Part shown: positions 1-13,053 of the stretch, one piece after another | How the letters are laid out: the number at the start of each line of letters is the position of its first letter | Numbering within the stretch: the first letter of the stretch is position 1 | NCBI GenBank assembly: GCA_944472135.2 | Contig: OX235264.1 | Span: 85,074,319 to 85,138,318, forward strand | Reading direction: 5' to 3' | Length of the DNA stretch: 64,000 nucleotides | Source: Trichobilharzia regenti | Lineage: Eukaryota > Platyhelminthes > Trematoda > Strigeidida > Schistosomatidae | Notes under the pieces: generated by a model | What the model was told of the DNA's origin: nothing | The model's input: only the letters and a program-made list of their open reading frames with translations | Database searches by the model: none | Program-made: the position numbers and the translations under genes

Positions 1-90
1 CACCGCTAATGTAAAACTTCTAAAGCATTGAGACCACTATGTTCAACTCAGGACTCGAAAACGAGCGAAAAAAACAACAAAAAGCCTCAC

Positions 91-365
91 CTTGAACTGC
101 TTGATAAATCGTACAATTAAACCGAAGAATTGTTCTGGACTAGGCTTTGTTTGAGCTTCACCAAACCATTCAATTGTTCTGGCAAATATGTTACGTGCAG
201 TCTCTGCTTCTTTTTCAACAGTCTCTACTTTCGCCCGGTTATCATTGACGAAGTCTGATAAACGTTGAGGTGTTTTCAATGAACCAGAAATAATTGTCTC
301 TTTATCAGCTTGAGACATACCAGAGACTAATGCAGCTACATCAGCTGTTAAGGCTTCCATTGGCA
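91..365 (-). CDS. FMNL: Formin exon 15, FH2 coiled-coil end (last exon in window)
   Basis: 275 nt after TTTTCCTAG, ending AAG/GTGAGG, phase 1 to 0. [15 protein letters not shown] begins it; [20 protein letters not shown] and RFIKQFK match FMNL EYFGENPKTTSPGLFFSLFS and RFIKAYK. The rest of FH2 and the autoinhibitory DAD must lie left of position 1. Confidence 0.92.
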
Positions 366-3300
366 CTAGGAAAATCAAAGATGGGGGTGGAAGGTAAGAC
401 TAAAAAACAATTGAATTACAATACAAAAATGATATACACAAGCATTATCATACATTAAAAAAGGATTGAAATGAAGTGTAACTGTGACGTGTGCTACTAA
501 TAGGATTTATCAGTAATATATAAAGAGACGTTCATTGGAATGAAAATATGCAGTAGCATGGAGATGGATTTGAAGTCACCGAAAGCAAATGATTCAGTGC
601 TGTGGAGAAACGTAGGAGACGTGGAAAGGAACATAGAGAAACACAATATGGAGGACAGAAGTAGGACAATACGGAAGATGTATGCAAATGGTGATTTGGA
701 GATAAGGTGTACATAATTCAGCTATACGGAGGTACCTTTACCAAATCTCTTGTCTTTTGCCGTTACATTACAGCTTGACAACCAACTGCGGCTCCGTGCA
801 GTAGACAATGAGCAAAATGTATTGTGTGAGGGTTATTGATACTCTATCTAGCTGCCGAAACTCTGATAGACAGAGCAGGGCTCGAACTCATGGCTACGGA
901 TTGTAAATCGAACTGTAACAGCAGAAGATAAGAGAAATAGTTACGGATTTTTAATTAGAGAAAAACACATCATATTTATACATTTTTAACCACACTGAAA
1001 GTCGGCTGAGTCAAAAGACAATAAACTGTTCTGATTGGTTGAAGACTGGCCCAAGGCCAAACGAAGGCATGAAAAGTTGTCCAATGAGATTATTCCAACA
1101 CCACAAAATAAACTAAACCTGGATATCAGGAATAAACACATCCATCCATGAAGCGATCGACTCATAATGTTGATTTCAACTTTTGGTCACTTCGTATCAG
1201 TCTGTATCTACATTACACACGTGACAGAATGCCTAGATCAATGAGGCCATAGTTTCACTGTTAGTAAGAATAAATTGCATCCACTTTAAACAAATAAATT
1301 TGTTCTGTTTAATTTTAAAAAAAAAAACGTAGGGAAGAACAAATTTTTTTTAATGTCTTGTAATCGACTATTTTTCATGAATATACAAAGACTAGAGATA
1401 GGTGGAAGAATGCCAACATCGATATAGTCGATTATGAACAGTATGATCATTTAGTAAGAAAAAAAAGTGTATGCTGATAGAAACAATAATTGACAAGCTA
1501 ATGGTTAAACAAAAAGAAGAAATAAACACAACATGATTTTCTATCAGTCGGTAAATCAATCAACCAAAAGTGTTGTTAGCAACTTTTCACAATAATATAT
1601 TAATTTCTATTCAATCATAACAAGCAATATAAACTACAGGAAGAGAGGAGATAATTACAAAGATTTACAAGAATAACTGAATGAATGTTATCCAGTTTAC
1701 TTTTTAGTATAAGAGAAATATGGGTGAAATGGTGAAACATTTCAAAAATTCTCCTTACCAATTTTAATAAACTCTTAAATAACAGACTCGATCATATAGT
1801 GATAAAAGAAATATGCATTTTAATCACCTTAAGTGATTTTATTTTATTCCTTTACCTGGGAGGTGGTGGGGTTGCCAGTCTCACGCCCAACCTTCCTTCT
1901 TTACCAGACTTACTCTACCGGCTTAGCGACGTTTTGGAATGCGTCGGCCGGGAATCAAACTCCGGACAATGTGCATAGTTGGCGAGCCTTCTACTGTTGA
2001 ACCACCAACGCAATCCTTAAGTGATAAGAGCTGTCAAATTATTCTACTTATTAGTGAAATATGCCGACAATTGTGTAAATACCTAATTATGAATATGAAT
2101 TGTACCAAGAGACGCATCCAATTACCCGTGTTCGGTGAAACAAATTCAAATGGACACACATCCAGTCTTGAAGGGATTAAGAACACTACCTCTCATGATT
2201 GCAGTGCCTGTGTATAAGGAATGTGATAATCGAATAGCTTATCAACACTGGTCATTCCATCTCAGTGAACGCCTCTTTCAGAGTAATCTACAAAGTGAAG
2301 ACTAACCTGACAAAGGCAATGCGTTTTTGTGTCGTCTGCTTTGTATTAATGAAGCTTAAACCATTCAATTAAAAAAAACCGGGGTTATGCAGACAAAAAG
2401 AAAATTATTCAACCACTTCTACTATCATGGTAACAGAACCGTCTTGGTTTCAACTGTCTTGATTTTTGTTTGTTTGGTTTTTGTCTAACTCTTCACAATC
2501 CTTGTATTTCTTTAGAACCCTTACAACATAATTCTATATTTTCCTTGGTTTGCATGTGCATTGTGATCTCAACTCACTCATTGAATTATTCGTCTTGTTG
2601 CGTAACTCTAATACACTTTTTCAACTCCCTTTATGCATTGAATAAGAAGATATATCAAACATTACTGAAACTCTCAAGAAAACAGCTGCCCATGGAACTT
2701 CATCAACAAAATCAACACAGACATTAGGTAGGGTCGAAAACATGAACATCAACAGTCACCATTCCATAGAGAGCAGAGACGTCAAACGATATCAGAAGAG
2801 TACTCAATCAGCTCGACATTAGAGTCTTCTTCAAAACATAAAACACTACGAAACAACCTTGTCCATATAAAAGACCGAATCCCTAAAGATTCTCTATCTA
2901 ATTGTGTCTATAAAATAAATTGCTTGCTTGGAATGTGATACGATCTACATCAGACAAACATCCCGAGAAATCAAAATCAGAAGAAATGAACACCGTAGAA
3001 CATCTCTTCGACCACCGAGAAATCCAGTTGAACTAGAAAAACATCAAAAATCATCATCATCTATACACTATAGAATCACGTCACAAAATTGATTTTGACA
3101 ATATTGAAATAATCCAGAAAAACTTCAGAAATCACAAAGAACGTCTAATATCAGAAGCCAGCACTTCATATCAAGTGGAATCCAAATTGCCTGAATAGGA
3201 ATGATGGACTAAAACAGAATCTGACCTGGTTACAACACCCCCCTCCCCTCAACCATGAAGTGAAAATATCAACACAAATGTGATAAGCAAGTTCACTATG

Positions 3301-6300
3301 TAAACACACACTACTTTTATAATTTTACACACTGATAAAATCCAACAATCTACACTTGGTTTTGTTATCTTTACCAGCTGGCCAACTTGACAACGAAAAA
3401 TCACCCCAGACTGACGAACGATGATCAAGTTAGTAAACTTTATTTTGATATCATAACCGGCGTACTATTACCTTTGTTATTTGGTTTAGTGATCTTCATT
3501 GCTATTTTGACTTTCAATATGTCCCTTTAACTTGACCTAAGTCTATTTTCTCACCCGTTAACTCTTTGTTATATATATGCTGAGATTTTGTTAATTCCGG
3601 TTTAATAATACTTTGATAAAGCTATTGGCATTAAATAGCGAAACGTCAGTAAAAACAATATCGTTTTGTTTTTCATTCATTGGGAAATACAAAAACCTTT
3701 ATTAGAATAATATAAACATTTATAATTACAGGAATTTATCACTTTTGCTACTACCCTATTTCATGAAAAAATGTACATAAATGCGAGGGAAATGAATCTG
3801 CCGAAAACAGACTCCCCGCCGAACTACGTAATTTGAAACACTGACTATGTTTCGTGGTGTATGAAGAAGAAATTATGTCGTGTTCATATTATAAAACAAA
3901 CATACACTCTGTAAATATATCAGAGGAAAGGAAAAACTTGAGGAAAACTCCTTTTTGCAACACTTAGACAAAATGGAATTTTACAATGATTGTTAGAACT
4001 CCGTTATCTGGGCCAGGCGTTTCATGTGTGAAGACTGGTCATACTGTACATCATACGCACATCTGTGCATCGGTGGCACAGTGGTTAGGACTCTCGCCGA
4101 CCATCCACATGGTCCGAGGTTCGATCCCCTGCCGACGCACACCTGATATCTATGGTTGGCCTGCAAAATTTGGTCTACCGATATCCATGCTGAAAATTCC
4201 ATACTTGTACCAAAAATACAGTATAGAAACAAGCTGTAAATCGAAAAAAATGCGTTGCATAGACTGTAATAAGTGAAATCATACCGGGACCCAAATGCTT
4301 AAGAAGCCTTGAATTATATCTTCCCACTGTTGGAACTGTACTATCAGACATAAGCTGGAGAAGAACTTTAGGTAACTCTAAACTATAACAGCTAAAACGG
4401 ACAACCCAAGTAAACGGATATAATGACTTCGATCAAACAATCAGATGAGCCCGCAATATATCCGTGTAATTTTAAAAACTTTTTATAGACATCAAAGTTA
4501 ATGTCAAAAAAAATAATAGTTTTACCGGGTAACTTTCTCGTATGTGTCCAAAGGAAACCTCTTAATTCCTTATTGTAGTCTGCAGAGATAGTCCAAACCT
4601 ATTTCTGTACATAAATTCATCCTGATAACCTGTACAGTATGCTGTTTTGTGACCTATTCATTACTGCTCTACAGCACCCGTGAATCTAAACAGTAAACGA
4701 CATACTTTCTTGGAAAGATTTTCTATAACGATAGCTTGAACATATGTTCATATCCATAAACGGCTGCATACCTACCTCTGTAAAGAGGTTACTCCTGCAT
4801 ATCTACAACCTTCCGTTAAGTCCATTATCCTAATGGACTACTACTACCAGCTGTTGGGATTTGCAACATAATTCACGTACTACACCTATTTACTGTTGGC
4901 TCACCTGATTGGTTGATCAACGTTACTGAGTCCGTTTGGTTAGCTATAGTTTAGAGTTACCAAAATTTATAGTAATTTAACTACATACATCCCATGAATA
5001 CACTTTCAACCTATACTATAATATACTATTTTACTGATAGATAGCGATTATAACTTTGTTTTAAAGATATTAAATCTACAGTGGTTATATTTTCATGCAT
5101 TTTCATATAAAACTAGATAATAATAATTATAATAATAGTTGAACAGTATGCTTATCTGACTGGCAGTTATATAGTTGTAGACTAGTTGAAATACAAATAG
5201 CAACTACCAATAATTCATTAGACTGTAGAATAGCAACATTTGCCTCTGTAGTATAACAGAACAGGTGCAGTAGTCTACAATGTTAAACACAAAATCTACA
5301 GATTCAAGTTGTTCTTATTCTACTCTTTTAATTGGTAGGCTTTATCGCATACAATTTCTTAATCAAATAAATTGAATCAATGGCAAATTTACAATTCAGT
5401 AATTAGTAAAGCAGATATCATATAGGTAGAATTTGGGAATTAGTTGGACTGGACTGGACAATAATCACCAGGACTACAATGCATACGTAACTAGGCTTCA
5501 TTTACATCCTCAATATTGTTGTTAATATTAATTTCTATAGTTGGTTTGTAGGGATTGGTTTTGTTTTTAGCGAGTTAATCACGGATTGTTATCAGTTAGA
5601 GGATCATTGAAAACCAGGGAGTACTGCCAGACAGTTGTTTCATCCTAGTTTGGGAATCATTGGCAGTACGCACCCACTGGGGTTCGAACCCAGGACCTTC
5701 CGGCTACAAGGCAAGCTCGTATACCATACCATTCAGAAACTGGGATCCGATTCAATGGCCAGCCCATGAATTCTAACTTCTACCAATTCGTGATTTAGCG
5801 CAGCCCCGACCTATTTCATCAGTGGGACATCCATCCTCACACGTGACTGGGTGGACCTCACTGGTCAGGATTTCTCACTAGAACTCCAGGAAACTCCATC
5901 CTGTAGCAAGTCACTAGCGAGCATCAGATTAATTCTTTGTAGTTGGTTTTGTAAGGGTTAGTTTTTTTTTACGAGATGATCACGGATTGACATTGGTTGG
6001 GGTCGCGGTAAATCACGAATTGGTAGAAGTTAGAATTCATGGGCTGGCCATTGAATCGGGTCTCAGTGGCTGAATGGTATGGTATACGAGCTTGCCTTGT
6101 AGCCGGAAGGTCCTGGGTTCGAACCCCAGTGAGTGCGTACTGCCAATGATTCTCAAACTAGGATGAAACAGCTGTCTGGCAGTACTCCCTGATTTTCAAT
6201 AATTCTCGAATTGATATCAATCCGTGATCAACTCGTAGAAAAACTAATACTTTTCAAAGAAAGTAATCATTAACTAGAATACATTTATTGCGGTACCCCT

Positions 6301-9300
6301 TACTGTTCCAAAATGGAATAAGGTTTTATTTGGAGAATAAGTTATTATTTTTCTAGAGACCAGAACTGACTCATTATGATCTGAACACAGGGAACCCAAC
6401 TCTGAGTCCTGCTATCTGAAAATTCCTTGAGAGACGCAGAGTCACAAAACACTCCAAAGAGAGAGAGAAAAGATAGTTATTCACCGATAGATCTGTGGTT
6501 CTACTCACTAATAATTTTTTTTTGATTTTTGATTTTACAGCTTGATTCCACACTGTATTTTTCGTACAAGTATGGAATTTTCAGCATGGATATCGGTAGC
6601 CCAAATTTTGCAGGCCAACATCATAAACGCAATAATATCTCAACAGTACTATACAAGTTAGATAAATTTCTATTACCAAAATGTGTACTGCAGAACAATA
6701 TTAGTTAACTATAATTCAACTGTAGAAAGTACCTAAGAATCCCGAAGCATATTGCCAACTAAGTGGGATCAAAACTCAGACCACAAGAATCACGCATCAA
6801 CAATTCCCCCCCTCCTGACACACACACACATACACACAGTAGTACAACATTAGAATCACCTTGATCCATTCAAAAAAAACCACATTGTTAAACGACAAAA
6901 TTATGAATGTAACGCACATCGGCACCAAAACAGAGACAAAGACATATAGAAAGAATGAAATCAGCATATCATATGTATGCAACGCGTCACAACAATCATA
7001 CATACAATTACGGTCTAGGAGAAAAATGGATAATAATTACAAAGTTATTGAATTGAATTTTTGATTTTCCCGTCGATTGATTGGACCGAAGTGCTCGGTC
7101 TCAGGTTGACATGTCGGCTTTTTGTGCAGATGCTTCGACGATGTCTGGGGATTTGATTTGTATACAATTGGTGGATGGTGGCTAGCAGTGGAATCCAGGA
7201 TTCGAGCCTCGGTGGGAACATCATCACTCACTGAGAAATGCAGGTACATCCAGCTGACGAGTCCCAAATAGAACGAAATGCACATCCTGGATTCCACTGC
7301 TAGCCACCATCCACCAATTGTATACAAATTACAAAGTTAGTTGAAACACCCATATAAGTATAAAAATATGACGATGATGATGATTAGATTGTTTAGGAGA
7401 GACTTTCCAAACAATTATTCCGTTACAATTTTTTTGGCACTATTAATCACACACCATTACATACATATAGCATTATCTATATATATATATATATAATGCT
7501 AATAAACAGAAGAGAAACTAAGTAAGTGTCTAGGCATCATTTTTATCTATTTTCTTATCCTCAAGTGATTCACCATAGTTACGTGGGCAAAACTGTGGGA
7601 TACGTGAACGTAGAGACAAGAGGTAAAACAAAAACATCGCAAAAGGAAATGCAATAATACTCAGAAGTATTATATTCCTGTCTCCATCGTCTTTTTCTTT
7701 GCTTTCTTTCTTTCTTTCTCTCTGTCTATCTCTCTCTCTCTCTCTTTGTCCGTCTATCTTATTAATGCCTGAAATCTCACAAACTCACTTCTTAGTTAAC
7801 AGGGATATTCACATTGGAGTCAACTTGATACAATAATGATTATTTTACTACCATCACCGACAATAAGAAGTCTACAGCATTCTAAACGATAAGAGACTTG
7901 GTTAAGGAATGTTTATTTGAAATTTGGTAACTCTATACAACGAAATTATGTTCACCTAATCTCCAAAGCACCATTTGCACACATCTTCCGTGTTGTCCTA
8001 CTCCTGAATTTCCCTCCACAGTGTTCCTTTGTGTTTCTTCACACGTCTCCCGTGTATCTCCGCAACGCTGAATCATTTGCGTTCTTTGACGTCGAATCCA
8101 ACTCCCTGCTATCTGATATTTTTTATGCTGATGAAAGTTTCTTTATATGCCACCGATAAATCCTATTAGTACCACACGGCACAGTGCGAATGTTTGAATT
8201 GAGAATCGCTCCCGCCAAATCCAAGATGATGTTACAGGACTGGACTACACCGACTGCTAGATTAGAAATAGGAAGTGAAGTGGTAGAGAACGTTGACCGC
8301 TTCACTCATTTGGGAAGTACCATCCGCCCCAATGGGTTGATCTCTAACGAAATCTCAGGACGAATATAGAGGGCTAGTTTACGCCGTCTCTGACGTAGAC
8401 GTGATATCCGGCTGGGTATCAACTAAAGGGCGGGTGTACTGCTCATCAGTCCGCTCCGTCCTCCTTTATGGCTGTAAAACCTGGCCACTGAGAGTGGAAG
8501 ACATGAAAAGATTAGCCGTCTTTGATCATAGGTGCCTGAGTTCTATCTCCCGTGTGAAGTGGCAAAATAAGGTGAGCAATATTGAGGTTAGGCGTCGGTT
8601 GAGTACTAGGTAAGGAGGGGAAATCAATCGTCGAGGTTGTGAAGTTACATAGACTGAGATGGTTAGGACATTTGTTACGTATGCCTAGTCATTGCCTTCC
8701 TCGACAATGGGCAATGTTAGCTGATATAAAGTCAGGCTGGAAAAAAACTAGCGGAGGTCAAACCAAAACATGGCTTCACCAGTCAATGAAATCTACAACA
8801 GTTAGTCTAAGCCAGTCACGTAGGAAGGTGTAGACTTCCTGACCGGTTGGGGTCCTCGAGACGGTAAAAACCAATGGTTGGAAACTATTGGTGACAGAGC
8901 TCAAAATCGTTCCCAATGGCCAGCGCAGATGCATCCACTCCTTGTGATTTATGATTTCCAATGAAACTATATTGTTCTTCGTTATTACTACTCCTTTGTC
9001 TCACACCTCTGTATACTGTGTCTATTATGCATTTCTTCTACTTTCTTCTCTTGATTTGTGTGCTACAAGGAATGAGTGTGGCGACTTGAACTGCCTCACA
9101 TATGTGCAAAGTTCTATGTCGAAAACAGACAGACACAGCACAGTACATTGTCTTAAGCGCTTGAATTCCAACTAATAGTTCCTGAGGTGGGACTTTTCCC
9201 TACTCGATGCGTCGGTGGCACAGTGGTTAGGACTCTCGCCGACCACGCATATGGTCCGGGGTTCGAGCACCCGCCGACGCACACCTGATATCTATGGTCG

Positions 9301-12300
9301 GCCTGCGAAATTTGGGCTAACGATATCCATGCTGAAAATTCCATACTTGTACCAAAAATACAGTGTGGAATCAAGCTGTAAATCAAAAAATTAAAAAAAA
9401 AATCCATATCATTTTGAAGGCAATACAATAAGTGTGTCTCATATGTAACTTGGTACATATCGGACATGTTTCGGGTACTGATGATTATAACAGTATTAGT
9501 CATACACTGGTGCTGATACGGATGATATTTTATTCGCCATCAAGATAGAAAACAATTTTTTTAAAGTACGCTTGATATTTTGTCTTAATGTATAATATTA
9601 TTTTGTACATTTAACATTTGACAGAATCAACTGAACAGTTGTTACAAGCTTTTAATATGCTTAACATACAACAATAAACAAAATGAGAAAAATCATGTTC
9701 AACACTGTACAACTGTACACCCTAAATATTGCCTTTAAACTAACGTTACTTTTCATTTTACCATTAAACTACTACTAATAATTGAAGGTCTTTTATAGAG
9801 TAAGAACAACAAACAAATATTATAGGATGAATTGAATTCATTCATTTCATTTTGTGTACTTAATTCAAAATATGTATATACTATTTGATAGTTGTTTAAG
9901 AGAGCACGTGAAATACAATGAATGAATTCAATTCACATTGTATACAATATTAGTTGTTCGCAATTTAAAAAACAAAGCTAAATGGGCGTTTCAATGACGT
10001 TAGTTATACACAAATAATAAACGATAGCATTTATTAATGCATAAAGGTATATACTACTGACTGAATAATATAAGCAGTTGAATACCACAGACACTGAAAC
10101 CGTGGACAGCCGTTTTTTCAAGAAAGGAAAGTAGGCTTATCAGTGTTGACTAGCTAGTTTTAACGTAGAACCTTGCACGGATGTGCAGCAGTTCGAGTCG
10201 CTACAATACATGTAGCACACAAAGCAACAGTTGAGAGTAAACAGAGATACAAAGGACAGATAATAAACAGTGTGAGGGATAAAGAATAGTAATATGGAAG
10301 AACAATAGAGTTTTATAGTATATGATAATTCACCAAGATTGAATGAATCTGCTTCATTGAGGACAACTTCGAGCCATATCACCAACTGTCTCCAGGTGTT
10401 GGTTCTTACCATCTCAAAGACCCCAACCAGATAACCTACATCTCCCCACATACCTCAAACTTACTCTCAAGGATTTCATGGGTTGATGAAGTCATGTTTC
10501 GGTGTAGCCACCGCCAACCACTAGCTTTTTTCAAACCTGATCCATCCTATGTCAGATAACGCCAACCATCGACGTAAAAAGCGATGGATAAGGAGGCATA
10601 CGTAACACATCTCCTAAACATCTCAATACAGATGTAGCTTCACAACCTCATCGATCGCTCTCCCTCCTTACTTAACAATCGATGCCTATTCTTCATATTA
10701 CCCACCCTATTCTTCCACTTGACATAGGAGATCAACTCAGATACCTATGATCAAAGACAGCTGCCTAGCCTTATCATATCTTCCACTTTCAATGACTATG
10801 TGTTACTCACAGCCATAAAGGAGGACGGAGTGGACTTTTGGGTAGCACACACGTGCTTTGGTCGACAGCCATCCGGATATTACGTGTAGTAAGTTGGGGT
10901 ATGTCAAGTGAGCCTTCTGTTGCTGTTCTGTATCTGGATGTTGAGCGTGGTTGTAGGCCGAATAAACCGCTCCTCAAAGTGTTCTTTCCAGCGTTCCAGT
11001 CGTCTATCCTGGAAGCCATTTTTCTCAGAGATTGTTTCACTTTGCGTTTGAGTAGCTTTCGCTCTTCATCATGATCGGAACTCACCGAAATCAGTCTTTC
11101 TGTGTCAATCAGTTTGGACGAGGTAGTAGAAATCCAATGGCTTTTACTAACTTTTGGTTTAAGGTTATTAACAGTGGTGTACCTAATTTGAGTCAGCTCA
11201 GAGAACACAGTCAGTTTCGATCATTTAATTCCTGGCTAGGTGCTTGGGCAAACTGGTGACACACGGCATGGTATTGCTAATTCGACAGTAGTTATTATTA
11301 TTAGTGTAACAAATTCAAATAGTCTCGCTACTCGATCCTTTTAGAATCAATTGGCAAAAATAGATTATTTTACTGACTAGAAAACTAATGCTCAAGAAAC
11401 CTACACAGTTATACAGGCGCTCCTAACCTACATATTTTAGCTTGAAATGTACAGTAAACTCATTCTACTTACTCATGAAAGATAGCTGAGGTTTAATCGA
11501 TAATAGAATTATTATTGCCCGACAGGTTTCCCTTGAGTGCGTTGGTGGCACAGCGGTTAGGCCGCTCGCCGACCATGCACATGGTCCGAGGTTCGATCGC
11601 CTGCCGACGAACTCCTTTACCTCGCTAAACCAGAAAAAAATGCTGGTAAAGAGGAAAGGTTGGGCATGAGGTTAGCAACCCCATCCAGTAAAAATAAACA
11701 CTGCTACAGAAACTTCAAGTCTCTAGCTTGAAGCCTTATGTTCCACTGGGAACGTGAAGGAAAAAAAACAGGTTTCCCTTAAAGTGAAGTAGATAGTGAT
11801 AAATGTACATGTACTCACAAAAACCAGCAGACATTAACGAAAGAGAACACGAAAGATGAAAGAGGATTGAAATGAAACAGTGGAAGAAGTCAGTGGAAAA
11901 GAAGAGGGATGCAAATAAGCTATTCTATTCAGAGAAATTCGCATCCGACAGTCACCACTAAGACAATTAGATTACACTATACTAGAAGCTAAGACATATC
12001 AGCAGCAAAAGGATGGCATTAATGAAGACAGATAGGAAGTACAATATTCTTAAATTCTCAATATTAAACTCACTGGTTAGAACAACTACACTTAACATTG
12101 CAATGTGTTATTCAATATGATGGAGGAGGAACGATGCTTCCACCACAAAGCAATAACAGAGGAGGGACTGCATGGGAGAAAGCGAAATAAAACATAAAAC
12201 GTACACACACACACACATCGATAAAAAAACCTACATTCGCACTGAGAATGAACATAAACAGACTGTTATAATAGGTTTTTAAACAACGTTATATGAGAAT

Positions 12301-13013
12301 TTAAGACAGTTAGAAGGTGAAACATAAAACACGGTTATAAAATAGTCTTTGAACTATAAAAGACAATAAATAATAAAGTTACTTACCCTTTGCAGCCTCT
12401 GTAATACTGTTTAGTTCATCATCAAAAGTAATCAAGGCTGGAAATTGAGTTTCAATTGTTTCCACGATGAAATGCAGTAAAGTCCATGTTTTATCCAAAG
12501 TTCGTGTCTCAGACAACTTGAAAAAGAAAAAAACAGGAAAATTTAAAAAGAAAATGAACACTTATATACGTGGTACTTAAGCAAAGTATAGAATAACTGA
12601 CTGAATCTTAAATGTTGAAGTATAGGCAAACGGAAACAGTGAAAACTAGTTGATTACCTTAACACGCCCACAAGTGTTAAATCTGAAGCAACTCAAAGAT
12701 AACCATACCATTCATATCATTGACTTATATTCACCAATAAATACTCAACTTACAATCAAAACATTTTATATCTCATCCTGCTGTTTGTTAGAATCAAACT
12801 AAATCACGTAAATTGGTTAACGTTTAAACGAGTGACCTACAATTAGATTCTTGACAAAGCTATAACAACCAATAATCCATGACATCAATTTCATATGTTT
12901 TATTGTATTGAAAAAGCTCATGAATGGAACTGAGAAACTAGGAACGGGTATACACATTGTAACACCAGAAGACAAGGGCCGGCAACAGATCGTTTTATTA
13001 CGGAAATCAGAAC

Positions 13014-13053
<40 letters not shown>

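Noticed and set aside
6084..6160. tRNA gene
   Set aside because: A and B boxes are good but the arms do not fold as a tRNA and the unit is a repeated SINE head.
7725..7744. CRISPR-like or satellite array among the short tandem runs
   Set aside because: These are simple CT, CA, TA and ATT microsatellites with no spacer structure.
8041..8160. YADE near 8129 as an RT motif C of the following SR2 copy
   Set aside because: Surrounding residues do not match SR2 and the spacing to the next block is wrong.
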